DNA of 64,000 bases, from assembly GCF_038002965.1 (NCBI RefSeq), contig NZ_JBBOOE010000001.1:3081001-3145000 (forward strand). Direction: 5' to 3'. The position numbers were made by a program, and so were the translations under genes. Shown here piece by piece: positions 45,030-54,223 of this stretch; the stretch's first letter is position 1, and each line of letters opens with the position of its first letter. Source of the DNA: Robertmurraya sp. FSL R5-0851. Lineage in GTDB: Bacteria; Bacillota; Bacilli; Bacillales; Cytobacillaceae. A model generated the notes under the pieces. That model searched no databases and was not told the DNA's origin. It saw nothing but the letters and a program-made list of their open reading frames with translations.

Positions 45030-46436
45030 TTAGAACCAGTTTGTATGGAATGTTCCTTCTTTATCTGTACGTTGGTACGTATGTGCACCGAAATAGTCAC
45101 GTTGAGCTTGTAACAGATTCGCTGGAAGTGTTTCTGTACGGTAGCTGTCGTAGTATGAAAGCGCAGCTGAGAAACATGGTACAGGAATACCGTTTTGAAC
45201 GGCAACAACCATAATGTCACGAAGAGCATGCTGGTAGCTTTCAACAATTTCCTTGAAATATGGATCAAGTAATAGGTTTTTAAGCTGTCCGTCACGATCA
45301 TACGCTTCTTTGATCTTTTGAAGGAATTGAGCACGAATAATACATCCTCCACGGAAGATCATCGCAATTTCTCCGTATTGTAAATCCCAGTTGTATTCTT
45401 CTGAAGCTGAACGCATTTGTGCGAAGCCTTGTGCGTATGAACAAATCTTACTCATATAAAGAGCTTTACGAACTGACTCGATAAATGCCTTCTTATCACC
45501 AGTGAATTCCTTCGCAGTTGGTCCACCTAATACTTTACTAGCATGAACACGTTCTTCCTTCATTGCTGAAAGGAAACGAGCGAATACGGACTCCGTAATA
45601 ATTGGTAGTGGTACTCCAAGATCAAGAGAGCTTTGGCTTGTCCACTTACCAGTTCCCTTTTGTCCTGCTGTATCAAGAATTACATCAACAAGTGGTTTAC
45701 CTGTTTCTTCGTCTTTTTTCGTAAAAATATCAGCTGTAATTTCGATTAAGTAGCTATCAAGCTCGCCTTTGTTCCACTCAGCAAAAACTTCATGAAGTTC
45801 GTCTGCGCTCAGACCAAGTACATGCTTTAATAGGAAGTATGATTCAGAGATTAACTGCATATCTCCATATTCGATTCCATTATGAACCATTTTCACATAG
45901 TGACCTGCTCCGTCTGGACCGATATAGGTTGTACAAGGCTCACCATCAACCTTTGCAGAAATATCTTTAAAAATTGGTGCAATTAATTCATATGCTTCTT
46001 TTTGTCCACCTGGCATAATTGAAGGTCCTTTAAGAGCTCCTTCTTCTCCACCTGATACGCCTGTTCCAACAAAATGAATACCTAATTCACTAAGTTCTTT
46101 ATTACGGCGTTGTGTATCAACAAAGTATGTGTTTCCACCGTCGATAACGATATCACCTTTATCAAGCAATGGTTTTAGTTGTTCAATTGTCGCATCAGTT
46201 GGCCCACCAGCTTTAACCATAAGCATGATTTTACGAGGCTTTTCTAATGATTCAACGAACTCTTCCATGCTATATGTACCAAATATGTTTTTTCCATTTG
46301 ATTCTGCAAGCATTTCATCTGTTTTCTCGCTTGAACGGTTATAAACTGAGACAGTATAGCCGCGGCTTTCAATGTTCCAAGCAAGGTTTTTCCCCATTAC
46401 TGCTAACCCAATAACACCAAATTGTTGTTTTGACAT
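45030..46436 (-). CDS. gndA: 6-phosphogluconate dehydrogenase (decarboxylating)
   Basis: Converts 6-phosphogluconate to ribulose-5-phosphate. It has 468 residues. The Rossmann site [17 protein letters not shown], the substrate site [21 protein letters not shown] and the catalytic [15 protein letters not shown] are all intact, and the tail ends FHTNWF. The NRSSEKT segment after the first beta-alpha-beta unit favours NADP. ATG 46436 has AAGGGAAG. Convergent with zwf across the repeat element. Confidence 0.96.
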   Translation of the reverse strand: MSKQQFGVIGLAVMGKNLAWNIESRGYTVSVYNRSSEKTDEMLAESNGKNIFGTYSMEEFVESLEKPRKIMLMVKAGGPTDATIEQLKPLLDKGDIVIDGGNTYFVDTQRRNKELSELGIHFVGTGVSGGEEGALKGPSIMPGGQKEAYELIAPIFKDISAKVDGEPCTTYIGPDGAGHYVKMVHNGIEYGDMQLISESYFLLKHVLGLSADELHEVFAEWNKGELDSYLIEITADIFTKKDEETGKPLVDVILDTAGQKGTGKWTSQSSLDLGVPLPIITESVFARFLSAMKEERVHASKVLGGPTAKEFTGDKKAFIESVRKALYMSKICSYAQGFAQMRSASEEYNWDLQYGEIAMIFRGGCIIRAQFLQKIKEAYDRDGQLKNLLLDPYFKEIVESYQHALRDIMVVAVQNGIPVPCFSAALSYYDSYRTETLPANLLQAQRDYFGAHTYQRTDKEGTFHTNWF

Positions 46437-46577
46437 TTTTTTCTTCCCTTCTAGCTAAGTACTATATACATAAGAATCCACTTTACTTTAGCAAGATTAA
46501 GCAAAAAGCGCAAGTAAGGTGATTAATTAAATATTCAATCAAATATATTTTTTCCTGAATTATTTTATATATAACGC

Positions 46578-47858
46578 TTACTCTTCTTTCTTTTCATGTG
46601 TTATGTGTAAAAAATCTTTGTTAAAACTTGAATCTGTACCGATAGACGGGTAAGGTTTGTTTTTTCGTACCATTCCCGCTCGATTTATGATGGACGTGCC
46701 GTATTTTTCTTTTAATTTTGAAACAGCATTTAATAGTGGCTCTTTTTTTGCATCGCGTTCATATGAGAAAAGATCAAGCTGTTTTACCGCTTCATTCACA
46801 GAAATCAAGTCTGTTCCGGTGATCCCAAGAAGACGGATGGCATTTCCATTCCAATTTGAATGAAATATTTTTTTGGCAAGTTGTGCAATTTCATCTTGCT
46901 TTTCAACTGGATTGTCTAGTTTTTTACTCCTAGTAAATGTCTTACGGTCCTTATACCGTATCGTTACACTTAATCCCGTTGCCAACACTTGTTTTGCTTT
47001 TAATCTAACAGATACTTTCTCTGCCAACTGCTCTAGCACTGTGTTTAACTCTTTAACATTTGTTACATCCTTTGGAAGTGTTGTTGAATTTCCAACACTT
47101 TTAAAATCAGAAACAGAGTTTGGATCCACTTCACGGTGATCGATTCCATTCGCTCGTTCCTTTAGTCTTATTCCATTAATACCAAGCAGAGATTTTAACT
47201 GAATATCATTTCCTTTGGCTAAGTCACCAATCGTTTGTATGGCCATATGATTTAATTTTTCGGCTGTCTTTTGTCCAACTCCATGCATTTCACCCACATT
47301 TAATGGCCACAGAACGTGTTTAATATCTCTCTTTCTAAGAACGGTTATCCCCAAAGGTTTTTTCATATCTGATGCTGTTTTTGCTAAAAATTTATTAGGA
47401 GCTATTCCGATACTGCAAGGAAGATCAAATTGTTCTAGCATTCGCTCTTGAATCGTCTTTGCAATTTCAAGAGGTGATCCAAACTCATAGCCTTCAGTAA
47501 TATCTACATATCCTTCATCAATTGAAACTGGCTCTACTAAATCTGAAAACTGCCTTAACAAGTCAAAGATAGCGACGGAGGCAGCCCGGTAGCGTTCAAA
47601 ATTGGGTTTCATTACAATTAAATTAGGACACAGTTTTCTAGCTTCCCAAAGCGGCATCGTCGTTCTAACCCCTACTTTTCTAGCTTCGTAGCTACAGGTG
47701 ATAATAATCCCGCGTCTTTCCTCGACATTGCCCGCAATCGCAAGTGGCTTGCCCTTTAAATTTTGATCGTAGGCCATTTCTACGGACGCATAGAAACTAT
47801 TCATATCCACGTGTAGAATCACACGGCCATTTTTGGGGTACATTTCCTTCAGCGCCAT
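46578..47858 (-). CDS. dinB: DNA polymerase IV
   Basis: Translesion Y-family polymerase (PolY1 type), 426 residues. Metal motifs are HVDMNSFYASVE and SIDEGYVDITEGY. MHGVGQKTAEKL forms the helix-hairpin-helix, and the C-terminal tail QLDLFSYERD is a canonical beta-clamp binding motif. The C-terminus is about 10-15 residues longer than usual. GAGGAGG lies close to ATG 47858. No LexA-like box was seen upstream, unlike the polymerase at 28.9 kb. Confidence 0.93.
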   Translation of the reverse strand: MALKEMYPKNGRVILHVDMNSFYASVEMAYDQNLKGKPLAIAGNVEERRGIIITCSYEARKVGVRTTMPLWEARKLCPNLIVMKPNFERYRAASVAIFDLLRQFSDLVEPVSIDEGYVDITEGYEFGSPLEIAKTIQERMLEQFDLPCSIGIAPNKFLAKTASDMKKPLGITVLRKRDIKHVLWPLNVGEMHGVGQKTAEKLNHMAIQTIGDLAKGNDIQLKSLLGINGIRLKERANGIDHREVDPNSVSDFKSVGNSTTLPKDVTNVKELNTVLEQLAEKVSVRLKAKQVLATGLSVTIRYKDRKTFTRSKKLDNPVEKQDEIAQLAKKIFHSNWNGNAIRLLGITGTDLISVNEAVKQLDLFSYERDAKKEPLLNAVSKLKEKYGTSIINRAGMVRKNKPYPSIGTDSSFNKDFLHITHEKKEE

Positions 47859-47910
47859 CTACCTCCTCACCACTTCCACCACTAGTATTTTACCAAAAGA
47901 ATGACGAGAC

Positions 47911-47937
47911 GAAAAAGAGCAGCCTCACTGGCTACTC
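47911..47937 (-). terminator. cheW terminator
   Basis: Eight-bp stem (47917-47924 with 47930-47937, one mismatch), followed on the minus strand by five T. It overlaps the cheW stop codon. Confidence 0.65.
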
Positions 47938-48405
47938 CTCTTGATGTGATTTCATATATTGTTGAATTTCCTTTATTCCTTCTAGCGATTGAACAAGCTT
48001 GGATGGATCAATGATTGTAATTAAACGCGGATCCAGGTTGGCAATGGAAGAAAAGTAACTTGTTTTATTAAATGCAACTAACCCTAACTGCTTTAACTGT
48101 TCCTTTTCAATATCAATAATCTCTTTCGCATCGTTAACGAGGACTCCTATGGATAGTTCATCTGTCTTTACGACAATCATCCTCGTTTGGTCATTGTATT
48201 GAATGGTTCGGTGATATAAAATTTCTTCAAAATCAAGAACAGGGAGTAATTCACCTCTCACTTTCACAATACCTTTCACGTACACAGGTAAATGAGGGAT
48301 CGGTGTAATTCCTTCCACCTTCTCTATTGAAATTACATGTTCAATAGTGATCGCATATTCTTCCTTCCCTACTTGAAAAACGACTACTTTGGTTGTTGTA
48401 AGCAT
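47932..48405 (-). CDS. CheW-domain protein (orphan)
   Basis: A 157-residue single CheW domain: start VVVFQVGKEEYAITIEHVISIEK, central PYVKGIVKVRGELLPVLDFE and the NDAKEIIDIEKEQL segment. CheW links receptors to the CheA kinase. No CheA, receptor or flagellar gene is near, so this may be a second coupling protein. It has no receiver domain, so it is not CheV. ATG 48405 has TTGGAG; TTG 48420 is less likely. Confidence 0.85.
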   Translation of the reverse strand: MLTTTKVVVFQVGKEEYAITIEHVISIEKVEGITPIPHLPVYVKGIVKVRGELLPVLDFEEILYHRTIQYNDQTRMIVVKTDELSIGVLVNDAKEIIDIEKEQLKQLGLVAFNKTSYFSSIANLDPRLITIIDPSKLVQSLEGIKEIQQYMKSHQEE

Positions 48406-48493
48406 GGGTACTGGCTCCAATCTAGCACAAAGGCATCATACTTTATACCTGTATCATACTAACATTTCTGCTATTTTGTCTATCGAAAGTAAC

Positions 48494-48524
48494 AAAAAAA
48501 GAGTGAAGAATCTCCTCACTCTTT
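48494..48524 (-). terminator. Terminator of the M20 peptidase gene
   Basis: Perfect 9-bp stem AAAGAGTGA/TCACTCTTT (48498-48506, 48516-48524), with T after it on the minus strand. Confidence 0.8.
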
Positions 48525-48529
48525 GTCTA

Positions 48530-49648
48530 TTAAGCAGAAACTTCCTCAATGATCGCAATCACATACTCTGCCAACTTATTGAGTTCTTCAACAGGCATTC
48601 TTTCATTCGTTGTGTGAATCTCTTCATAACCAACTGCTAGGTTAACGGTCGGAATTCCAAATCCAGCGATTACATTCGCATCACTGCCCCCGCCGCTTCT
48701 TAACAGCTCGGATGAGCGACCAATTTTGGCAGCCGCTTTTTTCGCTACTTGAACCACATGATCTCCTTCTCCAAATTTAAAGCCAGGGTACATTACTTGA
48801 ATATCAACCTCTGCTCTGCCACCCATTTCTGAGGCCACTTCTTCAAACGCAGTTTTCATTTTTTGCACTTGCTCTTCCATCTTCTCATTTACCAAAGAGC
48901 GTGCTTCTGCTAAAATCTCCACGTGGTCACAAACGATATTGGTTTGTGTACCGCCTTCAAAACGACCGATATTTGCAGTTGTTTCCTCATCAATGCGGCC
49001 AAGAGGCATTCTTGAAATGGCTTTCGCTGCAATCGTAATAGCCGATACACCTTTTTCAGGTGCCACACCAGCATGTGCGGTCTTTCCAAAAATTGTTGCC
49101 TTTACTTTTGCCTGCGTAGGTGCAGCAACAATAATATTACCTACTTGACCATCACTATCTAGAGCATAGCCATATTTTGCTACAAGTAACGCTGGGTCTA
49201 ATACTTTGGCACCAACTAAGCCAGACTCTTCTCCAACAGTAATGATAAATTGAATCGTTCCATGTGATATTGATTGTTCCTTTAATACACGGACGACTTC
49301 AAGCATAACGGCAAGTCCCGCTTTATCATCCGCTCCGAGAATGGTTGTACCATCTGTAACTACATACCCATCCTTAATGCTTGGTTTGATGCCTTTACCA
49401 GGGACAACTGTATCCATATGGGAGGTAAAGTAAATGGTGTCTACTTCCTCCTTTGAGCCTTTAAGAGTGCAAATTAAGTTTCCTGCCCCATGTCCAGTAG
49501 TTGCCGTTGTATCGTCTTCCACTACGTCAACGCCAAGCTCTGTAAATTTCTGTGTTAAGACCTTTGCAATATCTGCTTCGTTCTTCGTTTCTGAGTCCAC
49601 TTGAACGAGCTCAAGAAATTCCTTTAACAATCTTTCTTCGTTAATCAT
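48530..49648 (-). CDS. yqjE: M20-family peptidase, PepT-like (YqjE)
   Basis: A 372-residue di-zinc aminopeptidase or tripeptidase-like protein. Metal motifs are TSHMDTVVPG, LGADDKAGLAVML, TVGEESGLVGAK and the C-terminal NLAVGYEEIHTTNER. A dimerisation domain interrupts the catalytic part. The true substrate is unknown. GGAGGGG before ATG 49648 decides the start. Confidence 0.9.
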   Translation of the reverse strand: MINEERLLKEFLELVQVDSETKNEADIAKVLTQKFTELGVDVVEDDTTATTGHGAGNLICTLKGSKEEVDTIYFTSHMDTVVPGKGIKPSIKDGYVVTDGTTILGADDKAGLAVMLEVVRVLKEQSISHGTIQFIITVGEESGLVGAKVLDPALLVAKYGYALDSDGQVGNIIVAAPTQAKVKATIFGKTAHAGVAPEKGVSAITIAAKAISRMPLGRIDEETTANIGRFEGGTQTNIVCDHVEILAEARSLVNEKMEEQVQKMKTAFEEVASEMGGRAEVDIQVMYPGFKFGEGDHVVQVAKKAAAKIGRSSELLRSGGGSDANVIAGFGIPTVNLAVGYEEIHTTNERMPVEELNKLAEYVIAIIEEVSA

Positions 49649-49723
49649 CCTGTCCCCTCCATCAATCATACATTCACTCTTGTAGTATAACTTTTTCGTA
49701 TCACAATCAGCAAATGAATGGGT

Positions 49724-51274
49724 TTAAAGGGGAATATTTCCGTGTTTCTTATTCGGACGAGTTTCTTTTTTATTACGTAGCATCTCTAAAGATTGAATAA
49801 TTTTTATTCTTGTTTCACGTGGGTCAATGACGTCATCTACCATTCCCATACTTGCGGCCACATAGGGGTTAGCAAATTTTTCACGATACTCTTTAATTTT
49901 TTGTGCTCTTGTTGCCTCAGGATCTTCACTTTGATTAATCTCCCTTGCGAAAATAATATTCGCAGCCCCCTGCGGTCCCATCACTGCAATTTCAGCGTTG
50001 GGCCAAGCAAACACAAGATCCGCACCGATAGACTTCGAATTTAATGCCACATAGGCTCCGCCATATGCTTTTCGCAGGATAATCGTTAATTTTGGAACCG
50101 TTGCTTCTGAATAGGCGTACAATATTTTTGCTCCATGTCGGATGATCCCACCATGTTCCTGCTTTATACCTGGAAAGAAGCCCGTTACATCCTCAAATGT
50201 AATAATAGGTATGTTAAACGAGTCACAGAAACGAATAAATCTAGCGGCTTTATCTGACGAATCTATATCCAAACCACCAGCCATAAACTTTGGTTGGTTA
50301 CATACTAAGCCAATAACTTCACCCTTCACACGAGCGTATCCAATGACGATATTTTTGGCGAAATCCTTTTGAACCTCCATGAATGAATCTTCATCTACTA
50401 CTTGCTCGATTACCTTTCTTACGTCGTACGGACGGACCGCGTCAAATGGTACCACATCAGTTAAATCAGGACGGTAATCCCAATTATCTTCGTACTTACT
50501 AATCGGTGCTTTTTCTTCATTATTTTGTGGAAGATAGCTTAGTAACTGTCGGACCTCTGCAAGTACTTCTTCCTCCGTTGATGCACGGAAATGCGCATTT
50601 CCACTGATGGAGTTATGTACCTTTGCCCCTCCTAAATCCTCGGGACTGATTTTCTCACCTGTAACCGTTTCTATTACCTTAGGGCCGGTTATAAACATTT
50701 GACTTGTTTGATCAACCATAAACACAAAATCAGTGATGGCTGGGGAATACACCGCTCCACCTGCACAGGGTCCCATAATCACAGAGATTTGCGGAATGAC
50801 TCCCGAGTATATAGCATTTCGATAAAAGATTTTTCCGTAACCATCGAGTGACACGACTCCTTCTTGAATTCTCGCTCCACCCGAATCATTCATCCCAACA
50901 AAAGGTGCACCATTTTTCGCTGCCAAATCCATGACATTTGCTATTTTATTCGCATGCATCTCCCCCAAAGCTCCACCAAAAACCGTAAAATCTTGGGAGA
51001 ACAAGTAGATGGGTCGCCCATTCACCTTTCCGTAACCAGTAACGACACCGTCTCCTGGCCCCTTTTGATTTTCCAAACCAAAATCCTTGCATCTATGTTC
51101 AATAAAAGGGTTCAGCTCAATAAAGGTTCCCTTGTCAACAAGAAGCTCGATTCTCTCCCTTGCTGTCAGCTTTCCTTTTTCATGCTGCTTTTCAATTTTT
51201 TGATCTCCCCCACCTAACTCAACTTCTCTTTTCCGGTCATATAAATCATTGATTTTCTCATAGATGTCGATCAT
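49724..51274 (-). CDS. yqjD: Acyl-CoA (propionyl-CoA type) carboxylase carboxyltransferase subunit
   Basis: Carboxyltransferase beta chain, 516 residues. Two crotonase-like halves are visible: MNDSGGARIQEGV and GPCAGGAVYSPAITDFVF in the first, GFFPGIKQEHGGIIRHGAK and RKAYGGAYVALNSK in the second. It probably transfers CO2 from biotin to propionyl-CoA to give methylmalonyl-CoA, which the epimerase encoded just before it uses. No biotin carboxylase or carrier gene is adjacent, so the partner must be elsewhere. ATG 51274 has GGGGGAG and overlaps mce by 17 bases. Confidence 0.92.
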   Translation of the reverse strand: MIDIYEKINDLYDRKREVELGGGDQKIEKQHEKGKLTARERIELLVDKGTFIELNPFIEHRCKDFGLENQKGPGDGVVTGYGKVNGRPIYLFSQDFTVFGGALGEMHANKIANVMDLAAKNGAPFVGMNDSGGARIQEGVVSLDGYGKIFYRNAIYSGVIPQISVIMGPCAGGAVYSPAITDFVFMVDQTSQMFITGPKVIETVTGEKISPEDLGGAKVHNSISGNAHFRASTEEEVLAEVRQLLSYLPQNNEEKAPISKYEDNWDYRPDLTDVVPFDAVRPYDVRKVIEQVVDEDSFMEVQKDFAKNIVIGYARVKGEVIGLVCNQPKFMAGGLDIDSSDKAARFIRFCDSFNIPIITFEDVTGFFPGIKQEHGGIIRHGAKILYAYSEATVPKLTIILRKAYGGAYVALNSKSIGADLVFAWPNAEIAVMGPQGAANIIFAREINQSEDPEATRAQKIKEYREKFANPYVAASMGMVDDVIDPRETRIKIIQSLEMLRNKKETRPNKKHGNIPL

Positions 51275-51686
51275 TTTTGACTCCCCCATCTCTTTGACAC
51301 ATTTCGAAAAGCACATGATGAGTAGATCTTGGATGCATAAAGGCCACTCTTGCATGATGTGCTCCTTCTTTTGGATTATCATGAATCATTTGTACTCCCT
51401 TGTCTTTTAACTCCTGTATCCTAGATTCAATGGAATTTACCCCTAGAGCAATGTGATGGATTCCTTCTCCGCGCTTTTCGACAAACTTATAGATAGCGCT
51501 TTCAAAATTTGTCGATTCTAATAACTCTAACATGACGTTCCCTGTATCTATAAAGGCTACTTTTACTTGTTCTGATGGGACTTCTTCAATACCGACGAGC
51601 TTTAATCCAAGAGTCTCTGTATAAAAAGGCAAGCATGCATCAATGGATTTTACTGCGATCCCAATGTGATCGACATTATTTATCAC
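51258..51686 (-). CDS. mce: Methylmalonyl-CoA epimerase
   Basis: VOC-fold epimerase that interconverts (2S)- and (2R)-methylmalonyl-CoA. It has 142 residues. Metal ligands are seen in VDHIGIAV (H), EGIHHIALGV (H) and VLFEMCQ (E). GTG 51686 lies 9 nt after a GAGGGAG SD, while ATG 51695 touches that SD directly. The much longer open frame to 51851 is untranslated upstream sequence. First gene of the mce-pccB pair. Confidence 0.93.
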   Translation of the reverse strand: MINNVDHIGIAVKSIDACLPFYTETLGLKLVGIEEVPSEQVKVAFIDTGNVMLELLESTNFESAIYKFVEKRGEGIHHIALGVNSIESRIQELKDKGVQMIHDNPKEGAHHARVAFMHPRSTHHVLFEMCQRDGGVKNDRHL

Positions 51687-51830
51687 TTTTTCCATCTCCC
51701 TCAGAAGTAATATAATTATAAATATTCGCTTTTTGGACAAAAAATCCCTTCCAAAACCTGAGCGGTTGTTCAATTTATCTTTTCCTAGTAAAATAAACGT
51801 AGAAAAGTTTCTGCCTGGGAGGAGATCGAA

Positions 51831-51926
51831 ATGGGAAATAAGAAAACACAAAAGTTAGTTGTTTATTTAATGCTATTTGCTATGTTAGCTTCTACGATAC
51901 TAGCAGGAGTCGTTGCATTTTTATAA
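51831..51926 (+). CDS. prli42: Prli42-type membrane miniprotein
   Basis: A 31-residue protein: basic start MGNKKTQKLVVY, then one membrane helix LMLFAMLASTILAGVVAFL. It matches the short Prli42 family, shown in Listeria to anchor the stressosome to the membrane and to sense oxidative stress. ATG 51831 has GGGAGGAG at 6 nt. No rsbR/S/T genes are in the window. Identification rests on sequence pattern and size. Confidence 0.8.
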   Translation: MGNKKTQKLVVYLMLFAMLASTILAGVVAFL

Positions 51927-51929
51927 AAG

Positions 51930-51968
51930 CAAAAAGTCACTTAAGGGTTTGCCCTAAGTGACTTTTTA
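51930..51968. terminator. Bidirectional terminator of prli42 and the L,D-transpeptidase gene
   Basis: Long stem with arms AAAAAGTCACTTAAGGG (51931-51947) and CCCTAAGTGACTTTTT (51952-51967), one bulged A, and T runs on both sides. Confidence 0.85.
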
Positions 51969-52481
51969 TTTTGAAATCGCACCGTATTCTTTTGCTATTT
52001 CTGCATAGTTTTCATTTGTAGTTGTGATTAATACCTTTGTGCCTATGGGAATGAAATCAAAGAGAGATTCGATGGCCTCATTTTGAAGTCTCACACATCC
52101 CTGCGAAACATACTTACCAATGGAGCTAGGTGTGTTGGTTCCATGAAGACCATAGATTCTTCCATCAGTTTCATTTGCATCAAAACCGATCCATCTAGTA
52201 CCTAAAGGATTTTCCGGATCTCCACCATTAATATTGTTTTTTCGATAATATGGATTTTTTGCCTTAACCGTTATCGTGAATAATCCTTCTGGAGTTAACT
52301 CCTCTGTCTTGCCTGTTGCAGCTTTTACCACTGTCTGAACCCGATTCTCATTAATTAAAGCTACTTCATTTGTAGCTTTATTAACAATTAAAAAAGGATC
52401 CCCCGGAAGTGGATTTTCTCCTAATGGCCAAATCGGACTTGAAGTAAATGCTATAAATAAAGCTAGAAGAAAGGATACCAT
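51966..52481 (-). CDS. YkuD-family L,D-transpeptidase
   Basis: A 171-residue exported enzyme that makes 3-3 peptidoglycan cross-links or attaches proteins. It has a signal sequence at residues 1-16 and one catalytic YkuD domain. The active-site motif is HGTNTPSSIGKYVSQGCVRL with the nucleophilic Cys. There is no LysM domain, unlike YkuD itself. In B. subtilis yqjB occupies this place; equivalence was not checked. ATG 52481 has GGAAGG. Confidence 0.9.
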   Translation of the reverse strand: MVSFLLALFIAFTSSPIWPLGENPLPGDPFLIVNKATNEVALINENRVQTVVKAATGKTEELTPEGLFTITVKAKNPYYRKNNINGGDPENPLGTRWIGFDANETDGRIYGLHGTNTPSSIGKYVSQGCVRLQNEAIESLFDFIPIGTKVLITTTNENYAEIAKEYGAISK

Positions 52482-52497
52482 ATGTTCACCTTCCGTA

Positions 52498-53502
52498 TTA
52501 TTTCTCTTTAGTAGTTTGTAGCATCTTCTTCCTTTTATTCACTTTTGGTTTTTTCATACCGACAAAGTCCTTTTTAATGGTTAAATATTGCTCCATTTCC
52601 TTTGTAAAATGCAAAAGAGCCGCCCTTGTCTCAAATTCCTCACGGGTTCTAGGAAGCTCCATTTTTTGAAATTCCACTCTCATTCTCTCTAACTTTTCAA
52701 TATAAATATCCGCTGTGTTCCCCGGGTGGATATTTTTTGAGAGATCTTCAATGAATTCCGCAATCATCTCTCCCTGTTCAACGGTAAGGGAAATGGAACT
52801 TACAAGAGGCAGAACTCTTTCAATAATTTCAAATTGCTTCTCTCTCATTTTAAAATAATGATAATATAAGTTCTCATTACGAAGGAAATGGTTTTCAACA
52901 TCACGAAAAGCTAGAGTTTTTGCCTCATCAATAAGCGTCGCTGTTTCTGGGATTTCATGACCATCCCAATCGGTTTTATTATTCTTTAAATATAAGATAA
53001 TTTCATCAAAGATGGCTTTAAATTTTTCCTCTATTTCCATTTGGTAATCAATCAGCTTATTTTCTAAACTTGGCATATATAAGTTCATAATTAAGGCCAC
53101 ACCAATTCCAATAATAATTAAGCCCAGTTCATTCAATAATAAACCCTTTGTAATATGTCCCGCTGAATACAAATGGAGAATAATAACTGTGCTCGACACA
53201 ATCCCATCGCTTGCTCCAACCATTACCGCTGTTGGAATGAATAATAATAATAAAAGTCCGATCATGACGGGATGAAAAGCAATTCCTTCAAAAATAACAA
53301 TTGAAAAAACCATTGCCACTATGCAAGCTAAAAACCGTTCCCAGGACGCACGTACACTTTTCTTCTTTGTTACTTGAATGCAAAGGATGGTCAGGATACC
53401 CGCAGATGTAAAACTTGAAAGTCCAAAAGCCTGAGCAATCATAATAGAAGCTGCTGCTCCTAATGCGGTTTTTAAAGTTCGGTAACCAATTTTAAATTCC
53501 AT
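52498..53502 (-). CDS. yqjA: Aromatic acid exporter family protein YqjA
   Basis: A 334-residue protein. The first ~150 residues hold the membrane part (four to five helices: LGAAASIMIAQAFGL, ILTILCIQV, VAMVFSIVIFEGIAF, MIGLLLLLFIPTAVMVGA). A long cytoplasmic, charged helical domain follows, ending in a basic tail (KVNKRKKM). It has the half-size FUSC/DUF939 architecture. The function is proposed only. ATG 53502 has GGAG; 16 bases before the transpeptidase gene. Confidence 0.82.
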   Translation of the reverse strand: MEFKIGYRTLKTALGAAASIMIAQAFGLSSFTSAGILTILCIQVTKKKSVRASWERFLACIVAMVFSIVIFEGIAFHPVMIGLLLLLFIPTAVMVGASDGIVSSTVIILHLYSAGHITKGLLLNELGLIIIGIGVALIMNLYMPSLENKLIDYQMEIEEKFKAIFDEIILYLKNNKTDWDGHEIPETATLIDEAKTLAFRDVENHFLRNENLYYHYFKMREKQFEIIERVLPLVSSISLTVEQGEMIAEFIEDLSKNIHPGNTADIYIEKLERMRVEFQKMELPRTREEFETRAALLHFTKEMEQYLTIKKDFVGMKKPKVNKRKKMLQTTKEK

Positions 53503-53591
53503 TTTGTCTTTTACTCCTATATGTTAATTTCCCATTAGTTACCTTACCCTTGATGACGCTTTCAATTCAACTGTTAACCGATGAAGATCCA

Positions 53592-53619
53592 AAAAGAAAA
53601 ACCTCAGAGACCTGAGGTT
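53592..53619 (-). terminator. brxB terminator
   Basis: Eight-bp stem AACCTCAG/CTGAGGTT (53600-53607, 53612-53619), followed on the minus strand by T-rich sequence. It overlaps the stop codon of brxB. Confidence 0.75.
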
Positions 53620-54055
53620 ACACTTCTTCACAATATTTATCGAATGCTTCTTGTAACTTTTGTACAACTGCCATTGGTTCATGCCCTTCAATTTCATGGC
53701 GTTCAACCATGGTTAAAATTTTCCCATCCTTTAATAAAGCAAAAGAAGGAGAAGATGGTGGATAATCAGTAAAATAAGAGCGTGCTGTTGCTGTCGCTTC
53801 TTTATCTTGACCAGCAAAAACAGTTACTAATTGATCAGGCTTTTTATCGTAGTGAACAGAATACATAGCAGCTGGACGAGCAATTCCACCTGCACAGCCA
53901 CAAACTGAGTTGACCATTACAAGTGTAGTACCTGACTTGGAAAGGGCAGCATCCACATCATCTGACGTCTTTAATTCTGTATATCCAGCAGCAACAATTT
54001 CTTGTCGCGCTTGTCGAACTACATCATTCATAAATAAATTAAAATCCATATTCAC
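53618..54055 (-). CDS. brxB: Bacilliredoxin BrxB (YqiW)
   Basis: Removes bacillithiol from mixed disulfides on proteins. It has 145 residues with a thioredoxin-like fold and the C-G-C motif in NSVCGCAGG, the hallmark of the DUF1094 bacilliredoxins. The GTG at 54055 is 8 nt after GGAGGG. An ATG two codons in is the alternative. It is the first gene beyond the mut cluster, as in the B. subtilis yqi region. Confidence 0.92.
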   Translation of the reverse strand: MNMDFNLFMNDVVRQARQEIVAAGYTELKTSDDVDAALSKSGTTLVMVNSVCGCAGGIARPAAMYSVHYDKKPDQLVTVFAGQDKEATATARSYFTDYPPSSPSFALLKDGKILTMVERHEIEGHEPMAVVQKLQEAFDKYCEEV

Positions 54056-54142
54056 GAAAAGTTCCCTCCATTATTTCATTATTATATATTCAATATACCA
54101 ATATGAGATACAAATATACAAACAGAAAGGTTTAAGGTAGTG

Positions 54143-54180
54143 AAAAAAGGGTATGATATAAGCACAGCTAGATCATACCC
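54143..54180 (-). terminator. meaB terminator
   Basis: Nine-bp stem GGGTATGAT/ATCATACCC (54149-54157, 54172-54180), followed on the minus strand by six T. A further hairpin GAAGGTCAC/GTGACCTTC (54194-54202, 54210-54218) stands between it and meaB and has its T run on the plus side instead. Confidence 0.7.
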
Positions 54181-54223
54181 CTACTCCTTAGTTGAAGGTC
54201 ACCGTATGTGTGACCTTCCTTTT

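Noticed and set aside
46555..46577. cre site near dinB/gndA (ATATAACGCTTACT)
   Set aside because: Too many mismatches to the CcpA consensus to support.
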